A stretch of DNA of 64,000 bases from Sphaerospermopsis sp. SIO1G1 (GCA_010672785.1 JAAHFX010000005.1:221634-285633); one strand, 5' to 3'. Shown: positions 17,878 through 27,431, numbered from the stretch's first letter. Notes: generated from the sequence alone by a model not told the origin. Made by a program: numbers and translations.

Positions 17878-19461
17878 TTAATTAACCTCTTGGCGTTCCC
17901 ATGAGCCGGTGGGATCAATTTCAGGCGGGAATTGTTCGCCAATCTGTCCTTGTAGATTAGTTGGAACATCTTCCCATGATATTCTTTGTTGAACTGCTCT
18001 AAAACCGCTATTATTGGAGTTAGGACCACTTGATCCGCACTGAGGACCACCCCAACCTTTAGACCAGACTGCACCCAAAAAGTTGGAAATTCCGTTGGCC
18101 GGATTAGGTGTTCCAGAAGCGACTCCCACTCTATAATCAGGTGCTAATATAAAAGCATCTATGGAACTGCTGCCATTAATACATATTTTTGGATCACTTG
18201 CAGTGGACTGACCGAATATAATTGTATCCGAAGGGTTACAAGCACCTGGTGTTTCGCACATGATGCTCACACTATCGCTGATATCACCATCTAAATACAA
18301 TATAACTTTGGTATTAGGTTTAATTCTAATGGTGGCATTGTTACTTATACTGGGAACTTTATACACATAGACATCGGTTACCCCAGCATGAGAGTTTATT
18401 CTAAAACGACTATCTGGTACTTTAGGTGGGTTGATTCCGTAATCTTCACTTTCATCAGGTAATGTAATGATGGTATTACCACTTATGGCTGGTAAAGGTA
18501 TGTAGCCAGCTCTATCACTGTTGGGATTGAAAGGATTAGTTGATGAAGGAGCATTAGGAGGGTTACCAATACGCCTAACAGCTGGTTGTGTTGGTACGTC
18601 AGGTATTTGTACCTCAGTTTGGCTAACTGTAGGCATAGATCCATCATCTAGTGGTTCAAGATTACCTTCCATTGTACTTATATTAGAGTTGGAAATGTTA
18701 CAGTTATTTATAAATATGTTTGCACCAATCTTATTATTAGCTGTTCCATCACTATCAGCTGTACCACCTATCCAAACTCCAGGTATGGACGAAGAAAGAG
18801 TATCACTATCCCTAATGGGAAATGTTACTTCTAATCTGGAAATAGATTTATTAATGTTGTTATTATTATCTGGAGTCATCCGACCCTCAACTATGAGTTT
18901 ACCTACTTGCTTAATACCATCAGGATTAGTAATACTTCCAACTATATTTGTGTATTCGACTAGCCGAAATTCCTGTGATGATTGTACGTTGGGATCTGTA
19001 TCCAGTGGATCATTTGCATCTTTCCAATCTGTACTTGCATATATATTTTTTATGTCGGTAAAGCTATTCCTATCACAAATATTATCCAATGTGGGAATCT
19101 TGTCTAAATTTGACCAACTTAGTTGACTAGGAGTAGGATTTGCTGTGGGATCTTGACATCCTGCACCAGGTTGCTGATTAGCTCTAGTGTTACAATCCGG
19201 ATATTTAACCAGATGTCTGTTTATGCCGTTAGCATTGAAGAAATTCTGATAAAAAGTTACACCCTTCTCTGCTGCTGCTAATGCTTGATCAGTTTGCTTC
19301 TGGGTAGAAGATATTACTTGATCTCCTTTTGATCGCAGAGTCATTGTTAAACCCACCAAGATCATAATTAATCCGAGTGAAACAGCTATGACTATAGCGA
19401 AACCAGCTTCTTTTGAGTGAAGAAGTAAGGCTATTTTTAATCTGGTATTAATATTTTTCAT
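17878..19461 (-). CDS. PilX-like pilus assembly protein
   Basis: A 527-residue protein with leader ending LHSKEAG, then FAIVIAVSLGLIMILVGLTM (no Glu5, as in PilX), followed by RSKGDQVISSTQKQTDQALAAAEKGVTFYQNFF. The rest is an extracellular Asn/Ser/Pro-rich region with Cys pairs. PilX-type minor pilins lie in the tip complex of type IV pili and modulate assembly. It is the first gene of the PilX-PilV-FimT-PilW-HpsA-HpsB-HpsC-HpsD series. Upstream lies a 740-base gap that should contain the operon promoter. Confidence 0.75.
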   Translation of the reverse strand: MKNINTRLKIALLLHSKEAGFAIVIAVSLGLIMILVGLTMTLRSKGDQVISSTQKQTDQALAAAEKGVTFYQNFFNANGINRHLVKYPDCNTRANQQPGAGCQDPTANPTPSQLSWSNLDKIPTLDNICDRNSFTDIKNIYASTDWKDANDPLDTDPNVQSSQEFRLVEYTNIVGSITNPDGIKQVGKLIVEGRMTPDNNNNINKSISRLEVTFPIRDSDTLSSSIPGVWIGGTADSDGTANNKIGANIFINNCNISNSNISTMEGNLEPLDDGSMPTVSQTEVQIPDVPTQPAVRRIGNPPNAPSSTNPFNPNSDRAGYIPLPAISGNTIITLPDESEDYGINPPKVPDSRFRINSHAGVTDVYVYKVPSISNNATIRIKPNTKVILYLDGDISDSVSIMCETPGACNPSDTIIFGQSTASDPKICINGSSSIDAFILAPDYRVGVASGTPNPANGISNFLGAVWSKGWGGPQCGSSGPNSNNSGFRAVQQRISWEDVPTNLQGQIGEQFPPEIDPTGSWERQEVN

Positions 19462-19814
19462 GAAATGATGATTCCTTAGCTAGAAGAATTAGAATACGGT
19501 GGTTCGTTTTGTGACAACTGATACTAAATAAAGGATTTTAAGATATGGATTCGTTTTCTTAACGTATACAACAGGTTACGCTGTAGCAATAGGAATCTGA
19601 CTACAAAGAGTTATGACTATCAGTCAATGTCATAACATACGAGTATTTATTTATTCATAATATACACTATTTTACTGTGAATGATTTCAGTGACTGTACT
19701 ATATTAGTAAAGTAAAAATTTAGATATTTATACTGTCAATATCAGTAAACGCAAGAGGCAATAAACAATAGTGAAACCCTTACCAAAAACTGGTTAGACC
19801 TCTCTGGAAAAGAA

Positions 19815-19876
19815 TGTAGAGATGTTGTATACAACGTCTCACATCGCGGATATTTAATTTCCACCAGAGGTCTATT
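19815..19876. repeat. Repeat D, copy 1 (inverted relative to copy 2)
   Basis: Contains GTAGAGATGTTGTATACAAC followed by GTCTCAC, then GCGGATATTTAATTTCCACC and AGAGGTCTATT. It is the reverse complement of the repeat at 21709-21781, apart from a short deletion and a few mismatches. It flanks the PEP-CTERM gene on one side. Confidence 0.75.
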
Positions 19877-19921
19877 CTTTTAGGATCGGGAGTATATTAA
19901 TGTGATTATTTCCGTAGTTTT

Positions 19922-20015
19922 GTAGGTTGGGTTGAACAAAGTGAAACTCAACAAACCTTTTTGGATGTTAGATTTTCCTTATCAAGGTTGGGTTTCTTTT
20001 CTCAACCCAACCTAC
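19922..20015. repeat. Inverted repeat with 14-bp arms
   Basis: GTAGGTTGGGTTGA at 19922-19935 and TCAACCCAACCTAC at 20002-20015 are perfect complements. Between them lies a second, looser TTGGGTTT block. This is a common cyanobacterial intergenic palindrome type. It could act as a transcript-end structure downstream of the PEP-CTERM gene. Confidence 0.75.
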
Positions 20016-20199
20016 GGGATTTTACTTTTTTTGCTTAAGCAAGGAGTATTAGGAATAAAACCTAATAATAAAAAACAGTAGATGCTAGTGTAAATGCTCT
20101 ACTGCTTTGTGTAGGAAAACTTGTTTCATTTTTCCAACTCATGGTGATTGGATATTTATTTGTTTCACTACATGAAATTAGTACAAAACAAAATTTTGA

Positions 20200-20886
20200 C
20201 TAAGCTGCTTTAGCCCGTTTTAGACCACGACGAGAAACTAAGAATCCTATAGTTGCCAGTAAGCCAAACATAGCAGAAGGTTCAGGAACTGATGTTTGGA
20301 TAGTTCCAGCTAACGCTAAAGCTGGGGAGTTTGTTGTGTTGAAATCAATTACTAAAGAATTAATGAAATCTCCTTGTGCAACACCCAAGCTAGTTAAATC
20401 TATTTCCGCTGCAAAGACATCAACAATTGGAGAAATAGTAGTGGTTGTTCCAAGACCCCTGACCCCAAAGTCAGCCCAGGTTGCACCAAAATCTGCACTC
20501 ACTCTAAATACTGCATTGGGATCTTGTAAACTAAATAGTGCTATGTCATCACCAGCAGCATTTAACACATCAGAAAATTCTAAGAGAGCAAAACCAGTAC
20601 CATCACTGGAAAAAGCAAAGGTGTTTATTGAAGTATCTGTCAGAGATCCTGCAACAACTCCGTTGGTACCTATAAAGTTACCACCAGGATTGAAATTCTC
20701 ATCAAAGGTGAATGCTGCATTAGCAAACCCATCATCACTTAATGTGATACCACCAATAGTCGCTGCACTAGCAGATTCTACAACAACACCTGCACCCAAA
20801 GCCATAGCTGTTGTCGCTACACCAACACCAACAGATTGTAAAGCTTTTTTAGATAAGGATTGACAAAGGTTCTTTAAGTTACTCAT
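20200..20886 (-). CDS. PEP-CTERM sorting domain protein
   Basis: Exported protein of 228 residues. The N-terminal signal peptide has core VGVGVATTAMALGAGVVVES, cleaved near SASA (about residue 42). The C terminus shows the tripartite PEP-CTERM signal: VPEPSA, a hydrophobic stretch (MFGLLATIGFLVS) and a basic end RRGLKRAKAA. Such proteins are processed by exosortases and tied to exopolysaccharide secretion. The body is a beta-rich domain with no recognised motif. No exosortase gene is in this window. It is monocistronic, with large gaps on both sides and inverted copies of repeat D around it. Confidence 0.9.
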   Translation of the reverse strand: MSNLKNLCQSLSKKALQSVGVGVATTAMALGAGVVVESASAATIGGITLSDDGFANAAFTFDENFNPGGNFIGTNGVVAGSLTDTSINTFAFSSDGTGFALLEFSDVLNAAGDDIALFSLQDPNAVFRVSADFGATWADFGVRGLGTTTTISPIVDVFAAEIDLTSLGVAQGDFINSLVIDFNTTNSPALALAGTIQTSVPEPSAMFGLLATIGFLVSRRGLKRAKAA

Positions 20887-21708
20887 TTGATTATTTCCTG
20901 TGTACTAGGATTAACTGTTTTGAGATGGTTGAGTGAGATATCGAGCTACCGAATTTACTTCTTGTCTGAAGTAGTTATGGTATCAATATACTCACTTTTA
21001 ACTAGTCTGATCATCAGTACAAACACTAATATTTTCAGACCCTACTTATTATCATAATAGATAATGATAGTACTTAGTATATTAGCCGTAAACTTCATGA
21101 AAAATTTACAAAAAAACAATGGTTATTGAAGTTATAAAAGCTACATTAAATTCCTCGAAAAAAGCATTAATTATGAAATTAAACCTGTATAATCAAGCAT
21201 TTACAGCATTTTAACGCTCATTATAAACAGACGTTAGTTCAAAGCTTAAGTATTTAACTTCATTTTTGTTTCTTAATAATACATTTTTTTTTGTAAAACT
21301 TTTATATTACACCTTTCTAGGTAAATAACATACTTTTTTGAGTACATATTTTATTTGGATAAAAAATATGCTTGTGGATGAAAAGTTCATTAAGTGTGAA
21401 TAGTCAGCATACAGGGAATACCGCTAGTACCGCTTCGTGGAAGTTAACAGTTAAAAGTAAGAGTTAGTAAGCTGTTTAGCAATTAATAATGTTTGTTCTA
21501 TTTACGCTAACCTGTACTAGGTATTAATTAGAACTTATCCATTTTAACGAAATGTTGGGGATTGAGATTGCTTCCTTACGTCGCAATGACAGTATTTGGA
21601 AGAGGTTTTGCGTAAGTCCTGTTAATTATCAAGCAACTTTACCGGGTGACAAGGAAGGTAAAAACGAGGTAGGGAGCAGGAGGTAGAGATGGTTTTGATT
21701 TGAATTAC
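20887..21708. other. Intergenic region between the PEP-CTERM gene and the ABC transporter
   Basis: About 820 bases without a gene. The part next to 20886 should hold the PEP-CTERM promoter. A degenerate family C repeat ends at 21620 (GCGTAAGTCCTG). The rest is AT-rich with nothing I recognise. Confidence 0.5.
21532..21621. repeat. Palindrome-bounded repeat, family C (copy 3)
   Basis: The right end TTTTGCGTAAGTCCTG is intact and the left end is degenerate (GAACTTATCC). The interior GATTGCTTCCTTACGTCGCA relates it to copies at 53984, 54973 and 59268. Confidence 0.6.
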
Positions 21709-21781
21709 AATAGACATCTGGTGGAAATTAAATATCCGCAACATGAAACCCTTGTAGAGACGTTGTATACAACGTCTCTAC
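21709..21781. repeat. Repeat D, copy 2, with a 28-bp perfect palindrome
   Basis: Ends in a perfect palindrome at 21754-21781 whose half-sites are GTAGAGACGTTGTA and TACAACGTCTCTAC. The left part (AATAGACATCTGGTGGAAAT, then TAAATATCCGC) matches copy 1 in reverse. It lies 120 bases beyond the stop of the ABC ATPase gene, so a strong hairpin there could serve as its terminator. Confidence 0.8.
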
Positions 21782-21900
21782 TTTTATTGTGATTTCTTCA
21801 CTAATTTGCATAGTCTATTTTTATAAACATTATCTATCATTTGATCTTAAAAAAGGTAAATTAACAAGCCTGTGATTATTTTATGATTACAAAGTTTAGA

Positions 21901-23082
21901 TTAAATAATCGCCTTTCCATCTTGATCAAAGAAATAAAACTTTTTCGTATCTACTGTTAATGTTATTTTTGATTTTCCTAAAATCTCTGATTTGGTGGCT
22001 ATTCTAGCAATTAACACTGAGTTATTTTGTATATTTACTGTGTGATCATCTACTGTTTTTGCACTACCGTCTCGATTTTCTTCTACTTCAATTTTATCTA
22101 CATCAGCATAAAAATAAATCATCATTTCATGCCCTAAAGATTCAATTATTTTTATATCAACTTGAATATAATTACTTTGAGAAATTGTCTCACTGTAAGT
22201 AAATGCTTCTGGACGTAAACCTACTAATATTTGTTGATGGAGATAATTTTCTAAATTTTGATAACGATTTACTGTTTCTGGATCTACCACTAATGCTTGA
22301 TTTCCGAAGTTAATTATTAAGTCTCCTAGCTCATTTTTAGTTAGTTTACTTCTAAAGATATTCATAGCTGGAGAACCAATGAAAGCAGCAACAAAAGTAT
22401 TTGCTGGAGAGTCATAAAGTTCTTGGGGTGGGGCAATTTGTTGGAGTTCTCCACTTTTCATAACTGCAACGCGATCGCCCATTGTCATTGCTTCTACTTG
22501 ATCATGGGTAACATACACCATTGTAATTCCCATAGTGCGTTGTAATTGGGAAATTTCGGTTCTAATTTGTACCCGCATTTTGGCATCTAAATTAGATAAT
22601 GGTTCGTCCATTAAAAAGACTGAGGGGTTACGAACTATCGCTCTTCCCATTGCGACTCTTTGTCTTTGTCCTCCTGACATTTGTTTGGGTTTATTATTTA
22701 ATAAGTTGACTAAGCCTAATTTTTCTGCGGCGGCCATTACCCGTTTTTGTCTTTCTGATTTGGGCATTTTCATCATTTTTAAGGGAAATTCCATGTTTTC
22801 CCTCACTGTCATGTGGGGGTAAAGAGCATAGTTTTGAAATACCATTGCTATGTTGCGTTCCTGGGGGGTTTTGTCATTGACTATTTCTCCCCCAATTGTT
22901 AATTTACCACCGCTAATTTCTTCTAATCCTGCTAATATTCTTAAAGCGGTAGATTTTCCACAACCGGATGGGCCAACAAATACTAAAAATTCTCCATCTT
23001 TGATATCTAAACTGAGGTTTTTGAGGGCGGTGTAGCCGTTGGAATATACTTTAAATATTTTCTGAAATTCTATTGCTGCCAT
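21901..23082 (-). CDS. Carbohydrate ABC transporter ATP-binding protein (MalK/UgpC type)
   Basis: ATPase of a CUT1 sugar importer, 393 residues. The nucleotide-binding domain has Walker A GPSGCGKST (about 37-45), Q-loop VFQNYALYPH, signature MSGGQRQRVAMGRA, Walker B VFLMDEPLSNLDAKMR and the H-loop VTHDQVEAMTMGDR. A C-terminal TOBE-type regulatory domain follows (LVGLRPEAF near 290). It is the last gene of the transporter set, separated from the permease gene by a 16-bp hairpin repeat. The substrate is unknown; oligosaccharides, polyols or glycerol phosphate are all possible for this type. Confidence 0.93.
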   Translation of the reverse strand: MAAIEFQKIFKVYSNGYTALKNLSLDIKDGEFLVFVGPSGCGKSTALRILAGLEEISGGKLTIGGEIVNDKTPQERNIAMVFQNYALYPHMTVRENMEFPLKMMKMPKSERQKRVMAAAEKLGLVNLLNNKPKQMSGGQRQRVAMGRAIVRNPSVFLMDEPLSNLDAKMRVQIRTEISQLQRTMGITMVYVTHDQVEAMTMGDRVAVMKSGELQQIAPPQELYDSPANTFVAAFIGSPAMNIFRSKLTKNELGDLIINFGNQALVVDPETVNRYQNLENYLHQQILVGLRPEAFTYSETISQSNYIQVDIKIIESLGHEMMIYFYADVDKIEVEENRDGSAKTVDDHTVNIQNNSVLIARIATKSEILGKSKITLTVDTKKFYFFDQDGKAII

Positions 23083-23162
23083 AGTTTTTTTGTTTGGTGT
23101 TTGGGTATTTTTTGATGAACCGCAGAGACGCAGAGAACGCAGAGGGAAGAGGTTTAATATCC

Positions 23163-23229
23163 CAGATCCCCGACTTCTAACATCAATTTATAATTTATTT
23201 ACAGTATCATCAAAGAAGTCGGGGATCTG
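23163..23229. repeat. Repeat F hairpin within the ABC transporter operon
   Basis: CAGATCCCCGACTTCT (23163-23178) and AGAAGTCGGGGATCTG (23214-23229) are perfect 16-bp complements around an AT-rich loop. It lies between the permease and ATPase genes, where it could stabilise or attenuate the polycistronic transcript. Similar arms occur at 39881-39942 and 51512-51544. Confidence 0.8.
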
Positions 23230-23238
23230 ATTATGGTT

Positions 23239-24084
23239 TTATCCTTTGACTCCTGATGATGCTACTCCTTTGACAAACCATTTCTGGAAGATTAAAAAGA
23301 TGATTAATACTGGTGCTACCATCATGACTCCAAATGCCATAATATCTCCCCATTGTAAGGGAGGTAAGGTTTGAAATTCGGCGATCGCTACTGGTAATGG
23401 TCTCACTTTTTCTCCTACTGTAATCATTACAGGCCATAAAAATGAACCCCATTGTGTTAGAAATGTGAGTATTGCTACGGTGGCAAATGCAGGTTTGGCT
23501 ACTGGTACTATGATTTTAAAAAATGTCTGTAATGTACTCGCACCATCTACTTTTGCTGCTTCTTCTAGTTCTTTAGGTAAGTCAATAAAAAATGTGTAAA
23601 ATAAGTAAATTGAAAAAGCGTTGGCTATGAAGGGGACAATTTGTGCTATGTATGTGTTACGTAAGCCGATAATTGTAATTTGAAAAAATAGTGGTACGGC
23701 AATAGCTTCAAAGGGAATAATCATCAAAGCTAATACTCCTGCAAATAATATATCTCTCCCTTTCCACTGCATTCTGGCGAAGGCATAAGCAGCCATTGAA
23801 TTGACCAATAAACCTATGATTACTATCATACTTGTAATCACAAAAGAGTTCAAGAAGTACCTGATAAAGTTCACTCTTGCAAAGACATTTTGATAATTAT
23901 TAAATGATATTTTTTCAGGAATAAAAGCTTTGATAGTCCCAGATTCCACTAATACTAAATCATCTGGTTTTAAACTGCCCACAATCATAAATAAAATTGG
24001 GGCAATAAATAAAAAGGCTAAAAATGTTAAAATTACATAAGTAATGATTTTACTTAATATTTGTTCGGGTTTTATTTCTAACAT
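23239..24084 (-). CDS. Carbohydrate ABC transporter permease (MalG/UgpE type)
   Basis: Inner-membrane subunit of the same importer, 281 residues, with about six membrane helices. The cytoplasmic EAA loop, EEAAKVDGASTLQTFFKIIV near residue 190, contacts the ATPase. The N-terminal helix (VILTFLAFLFIAPILFMIVG) and the conserved sequence after it (PEKISFNNYQNVF) fit the MalG group. ATG 24084 is taken as start; a TTG lies two codons upstream. It ends only about 10 bases before the hairpin repeat. Confidence 0.92.
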   Translation of the reverse strand: MLEIKPEQILSKIITYVILTFLAFLFIAPILFMIVGSLKPDDLVLVESGTIKAFIPEKISFNNYQNVFARVNFIRYFLNSFVITSMIVIIGLLVNSMAAYAFARMQWKGRDILFAGVLALMIIPFEAIAVPLFFQITIIGLRNTYIAQIVPFIANAFSIYLFYTFFIDLPKELEEAAKVDGASTLQTFFKIIVPVAKPAFATVAILTFLTQWGSFLWPVMITVGEKVRPLPVAIAEFQTLPPLQWGDIMAFGVMMVAPVLIIFLIFQKWFVKGVASSGVKG

Positions 24085-24140
24085 ATACAATTTTTCTCAA
24101 TCCATTAATTTCATCTGCTTTAATCTGCGTTAATCTGCGT

Positions 24141-25046
24141 TTAATCAATTGCCTTTTCTTGTTTAATCACCATTCTCTGAATAATCGTAATTGCCAAAAC
24201 AACAATAAAAAATACCACAGTCATCGCCGCACCTTTAGCCATTTTTTGCTGTTCAAATGCTGCTTTTACAGCTTCATACATTACCGTTGTTGTGGCTTCA
24301 TTTGGGCCACCTTGAGTCATAATTTTGATTTGATCAAATAAACGAAATGCTAGAATTGATGTCACCAACATAACAAATATTAAGGTGTTACGTAATTGGG
24401 GCAATGTAATATAAATAAACTGATTAATTTTGTTACTACCATCAATGGCAGCAGCTTCATATAAATTTTCTGGAATTGATTGTAAACCAGCTAGAATAAT
24501 TATCATTTGGAAGCCTACCCCTTGCCACATAGATAATAACATAATTGCAGGTAAGGCTAAAATTGGATCTCGGAGAAAGTCTTTTGTTTCCCATATTCCC
24601 AATGTTAAAAATTCCATGAATGAATTCATCATTCCATCGGGGTTAGGTGCATATATTAGTATCCAAACTACTGCAACTAAAGACATAGGAAAAACTACAG
24701 GCATAAAAAATAAGGTTCTAAATATTGCCATTCCTTTTAAGGGTTGATTTAATAATATTGCTAGTCCTAATGCTATGGTTGTTTGTACAGGAACTATGAC
24801 TATGGCAAAGATGGCGTTGTTTAATAATGCTCTTAAAAATGCCGGATCTTTGAGAATACGAAAATACTGTTCTAGTCCGATAAATTCTAGAGGTAATGGT
24901 GAACCTAAACGTAAGTTTGTGAAGGATAAAATGATGGCGGAAATAAATGGTAATCCCAGAAATAAAAATAGTCCTAATAATGCTGGGAATATGAATAGAA
25001 TGTGTGTGCTTTTTTCTGTTCTGATTTGGGTAATTAATTTATTCAT
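24141..25046 (-). CDS. Carbohydrate ABC transporter permease (MalF/UgpA type)
   Basis: Second membrane subunit, 301 residues, six predicted helices, starting with ILFIFPALLGLFLFLGLPFI. The EAA loop is YEAAAIDGSNKINQFIYITL near residue 200. The short form without the long periplasmic loop of E. coli MalF matches the UgpA/LacF branch. It lies between the binding-protein and MalG-type genes with gaps of 50-80 bases, so one operon is likely. Confidence 0.92.
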   Translation of the reverse strand: MNKLITQIRTEKSTHILFIFPALLGLFLFLGLPFISAIILSFTNLRLGSPLPLEFIGLEQYFRILKDPAFLRALLNNAIFAIVIVPVQTTIALGLAILLNQPLKGMAIFRTLFFMPVVFPMSLVAVVWILIYAPNPDGMMNSFMEFLTLGIWETKDFLRDPILALPAIMLLSMWQGVGFQMIIILAGLQSIPENLYEAAAIDGSNKINQFIYITLPQLRNTLIFVMLVTSILAFRLFDQIKIMTQGGPNEATTTVMYEAVKAAFEQQKMAKGAAMTVVFFIVVLAITIIQRMVIKQEKAID

Positions 25047-25127
25047 TGTTTTAGATTTTAAGAATAATTAACCGCAGAGACGCAGAGGACGCAGAGGAAG
25101 AGTATAGTAAAAGTATTTTATGATTGA

Positions 25128-26441
25128 TTACGAATTAATCTGTGGATATCCTTGGTTATCTTCAATATCTATATCAATTGTAATGGCGGCTTTGGTTAAG
25201 GCTTTTTTGACATCTACACCGTTACGAATGTTGTTAAATGCTTGTTGAAATGCGGAGGTTACTACTGCATATCCAGGAGTTTGGGGACGGGGTATAGTGT
25301 TACCATTTAATAATTGTTCGGCAAATAATCTTAAGGGTGCATTTTCTTGATAAAGAGGAGATTGAGCGATCGCACTTTTTGTTGCTGGTACTGCTCCGTT
25401 GGCGTTTGTCATTGCTAATATTTCCTGGGTTTGTAGTAAAAATTCTATAAATTTCATGGCTAATTTTGGGTTTTTACAGTTAGTAGTAATTCCCCAATTC
25501 CATGAACCTTGTCCAGTTTTTGAACCTGTACCAAAATCAGGTAATGGTAGTAATATTAAATCTTTACCTAATGCTTTTTGATAACCATCATAAGCCCAAT
25601 GTCCTACCCAAGAAAGGGCTACTCTACCACTGGTAAACGCTACATCATCTAGGTTGGGATCTACATAATTTTTGTTGATCCAAGATTGTAAATTTTTGAT
25701 AGCTTGAATGGATTCTTTGCTATTAATTGCATTTTTAGCTTGTAGTAAATTGTCTTTTTCTTTGAGTAAAGAACCACCAGAAGAATAAATTATAGGAGCA
25801 AAACCATAGGTAAACCATTCACCACTATAGTTTAATTTTAAATCTAAAACTTGACCATCTTGGTTAGGATCTTGTTTTGCTAATTTAGCTAATGCTTGAT
25901 TAAATTCTGGGATTTTCCACGCAGTTTTATTATCTTCGGGAATGCGTATTCCTGCTTTCTCTAATTGTTGACGATTACCGTATAAACCTAGTCCAGAATC
26001 AAATGTACCTAGAGAATAAATTTGACCACCATAAGTTCCTTGTGCAATTATTGATGGTAGTAAATCTGCTTTTACTTTTGGGGAAATTAGGTCATCAATG
26101 GGAATTAAATTTCTCTGCCAAACATAGTTATAAACAAATGGCCCATCAAATTCTAAAACGTCTGGTAAGTCGTTTGATAATGCTGCTGCTTGGACTTGGG
26201 AATTATAAGAACCTTCGGGAATAAATGTTATTTTTGCTGTGATTTCTTTCTGAATGTTATTAAATCTCTTTACCTGTGCTGATATTGTTTGTCTTTCTGC
26301 TTCTTGACCTGCATGAACCCAAATGTTTAATATGTTATCATGGCTTGTTTTTTGGAAACATGAAACTAATATCAATGCTATGAAAAATAAACTACATAAT
26401 ACAGACAAATTAACATGGAAGTTTTTTTTAGATATAAACAT
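25128..26441 (-). CDS. Sugar ABC transporter substrate-binding lipoprotein
   Basis: Extracytoplasmic solute-binding protein (family 1) of 437 residues. The signal peptide ends in lipobox LVSC with Cys at about residue 28, so the protein is probably lipid-anchored. The mature part begins LNIWVHAGQEAERQ and contains GGQIYSLGTFDSGLGLYGN and GKTGQGSWNWGITTNCKNPK, typical of sugar-binding proteins. It is first gene of the transporter operon. The substrate cannot be read from sequence. The 200-base gap to yebC, which is divergent, should hold both promoters. Confidence 0.92.
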   Translation of the reverse strand: MFISKKNFHVNLSVLCSLFFIALILVSCFQKTSHDNILNIWVHAGQEAERQTISAQVKRFNNIQKEITAKITFIPEGSYNSQVQAAALSNDLPDVLEFDGPFVYNYVWQRNLIPIDDLISPKVKADLLPSIIAQGTYGGQIYSLGTFDSGLGLYGNRQQLEKAGIRIPEDNKTAWKIPEFNQALAKLAKQDPNQDGQVLDLKLNYSGEWFTYGFAPIIYSSGGSLLKEKDNLLQAKNAINSKESIQAIKNLQSWINKNYVDPNLDDVAFTSGRVALSWVGHWAYDGYQKALGKDLILLPLPDFGTGSKTGQGSWNWGITTNCKNPKLAMKFIEFLLQTQEILAMTNANGAVPATKSAIAQSPLYQENAPLRLFAEQLLNGNTIPRPQTPGYAVVTSAFQQAFNNIRNGVDVKKALTKAAITIDIDIEDNQGYPQINS

Positions 26442-26637
26442 AATTGGCGTAAATATGGATTCTGATTTTTGAGGTTATTAGTAATATTAAATTAGTTTTA
26501 TGTTAGCAAAAATTCTGCTGCGATATTAGTACATTATGTAAATTGAAAACTTAAAAAATGCTGAAACCCAGATTTGCATAATTATAAAATTCAGATATAT
26601 CCTAGTTTTGAGTAGAGTTTAAATCTTTGTGTAAGTT

Positions 26638-27393
26638 ATGGCTGGACATAGTAAATGGGCTAATATTAAACGTCAAAAAGCGGTAGTTGATGCTAAGAGA
26701 GGTAATGTCTTTACTAAACTATCACGAGCAATTATCATTGCCGCTAGAAGTGGTATTCCAGATCCAGCAGGGAATTTTCAACTGCGAACAGCAATAGATA
26801 AAGCTAAGGCGGCGGGTATTCCTAATGATAATATTGACAGAGCGATTGCTAAAGGTGCAGGCACTTCTGGCGGTGATAATAATAGTTTAGAAGAAATTCG
26901 CTATGAAGGTTATGGCCCTGGTGGAATAGCTGTTTTAGTTGAAGCTTTAACAGATAATCGTAACCGCACCGCTGCGGATGTGCGAGTTGCTTTTAGTAAA
27001 AATGGTGGTAATTTGGGTGAAACCGGTTGTGTAAGTTGGATGTTTGCCCAAAAAGCGGTATGTATAGTTAAAGATGTGACAGATGAAGAAAAACTTTTGG
27101 AAGCATCTTTAGAAGCTGATGCAGATAGTTATGAAATTACAGATGATCAAGTTGTGGAAGTTTTTACAGAATTTACAAACTTAGAAAATCTCAGTCAAAC
27201 GCTCAAAGCAAAAGATTTTAATGTCACAGATATAGAATTACGGTGGATACCTGGAAATGAGGTGGAAGTTACAGATCCAGAACAGGCAAAATCTGTGTTT
27301 AAGTTAATTGATACTTTGGAAAATTTAGATGATGTGCAAAATGTCACTGCAAATTTTGATATAGCTGAGAATTTAATGGAGTTGAGTTTGTAG
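26638..27393 (+). CDS. yebC: YebC/PmpR family regulator or translation factor
   Basis: The 251-residue protein opens with the invariant MAGHSKWANIKRQKAVVDAK and carries the family core GIPNDNIDRAIAKGAG and YEGYGPGGIAVLVEALTDNRNRT. It is full length for the family. YebC proteins were described as transcription regulators (PmpR) and more recently as helpers of ribosomes at proline stretches. It is monocistronic, divergent from the sugar transporter operon, with a palindromic repeat after the stop. Confidence 0.96.
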   Translation: MAGHSKWANIKRQKAVVDAKRGNVFTKLSRAIIIAARSGIPDPAGNFQLRTAIDKAKAAGIPNDNIDRAIAKGAGTSGGDNNSLEEIRYEGYGPGGIAVLVEALTDNRNRTAADVRVAFSKNGGNLGETGCVSWMFAQKAVCIVKDVTDEEKLLEASLEADADSYEITDDQVVEVFTEFTNLENLSQTLKAKDFNVTDIELRWIPGNEVEVTDPEQAKSVFKLIDTLENLDDVQNVTANFDIAENLMELSL

Positions 27394-27401
27394 AAAGATG
27401 T

Positions 27402-27431
27402 AGGGTGTGTTAGCGATCGCGTAACGCACCA
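27402..27431. repeat. HIP1-centred palindrome after yebC
   Basis: GGTGTGTTAGCGATCGCGTA followed by ACGCACC is an imperfect palindrome centred on the HIP1 octamer GCGATCGC. It lies 10 bases beyond the yebC stop and may act as the end structure of this transcript. Confidence 0.6.

Noticed and set aside
18521..19126. 201-residue plus-strand ORF
   Set aside because: Antisense to the PilX-like gene, whose pilin-like N terminus shows which strand is coding.
20336..20863. 175-residue plus-strand ORF
   Set aside because: Antisense to the PEP-CTERM gene with clear signal peptide and sorting signal.
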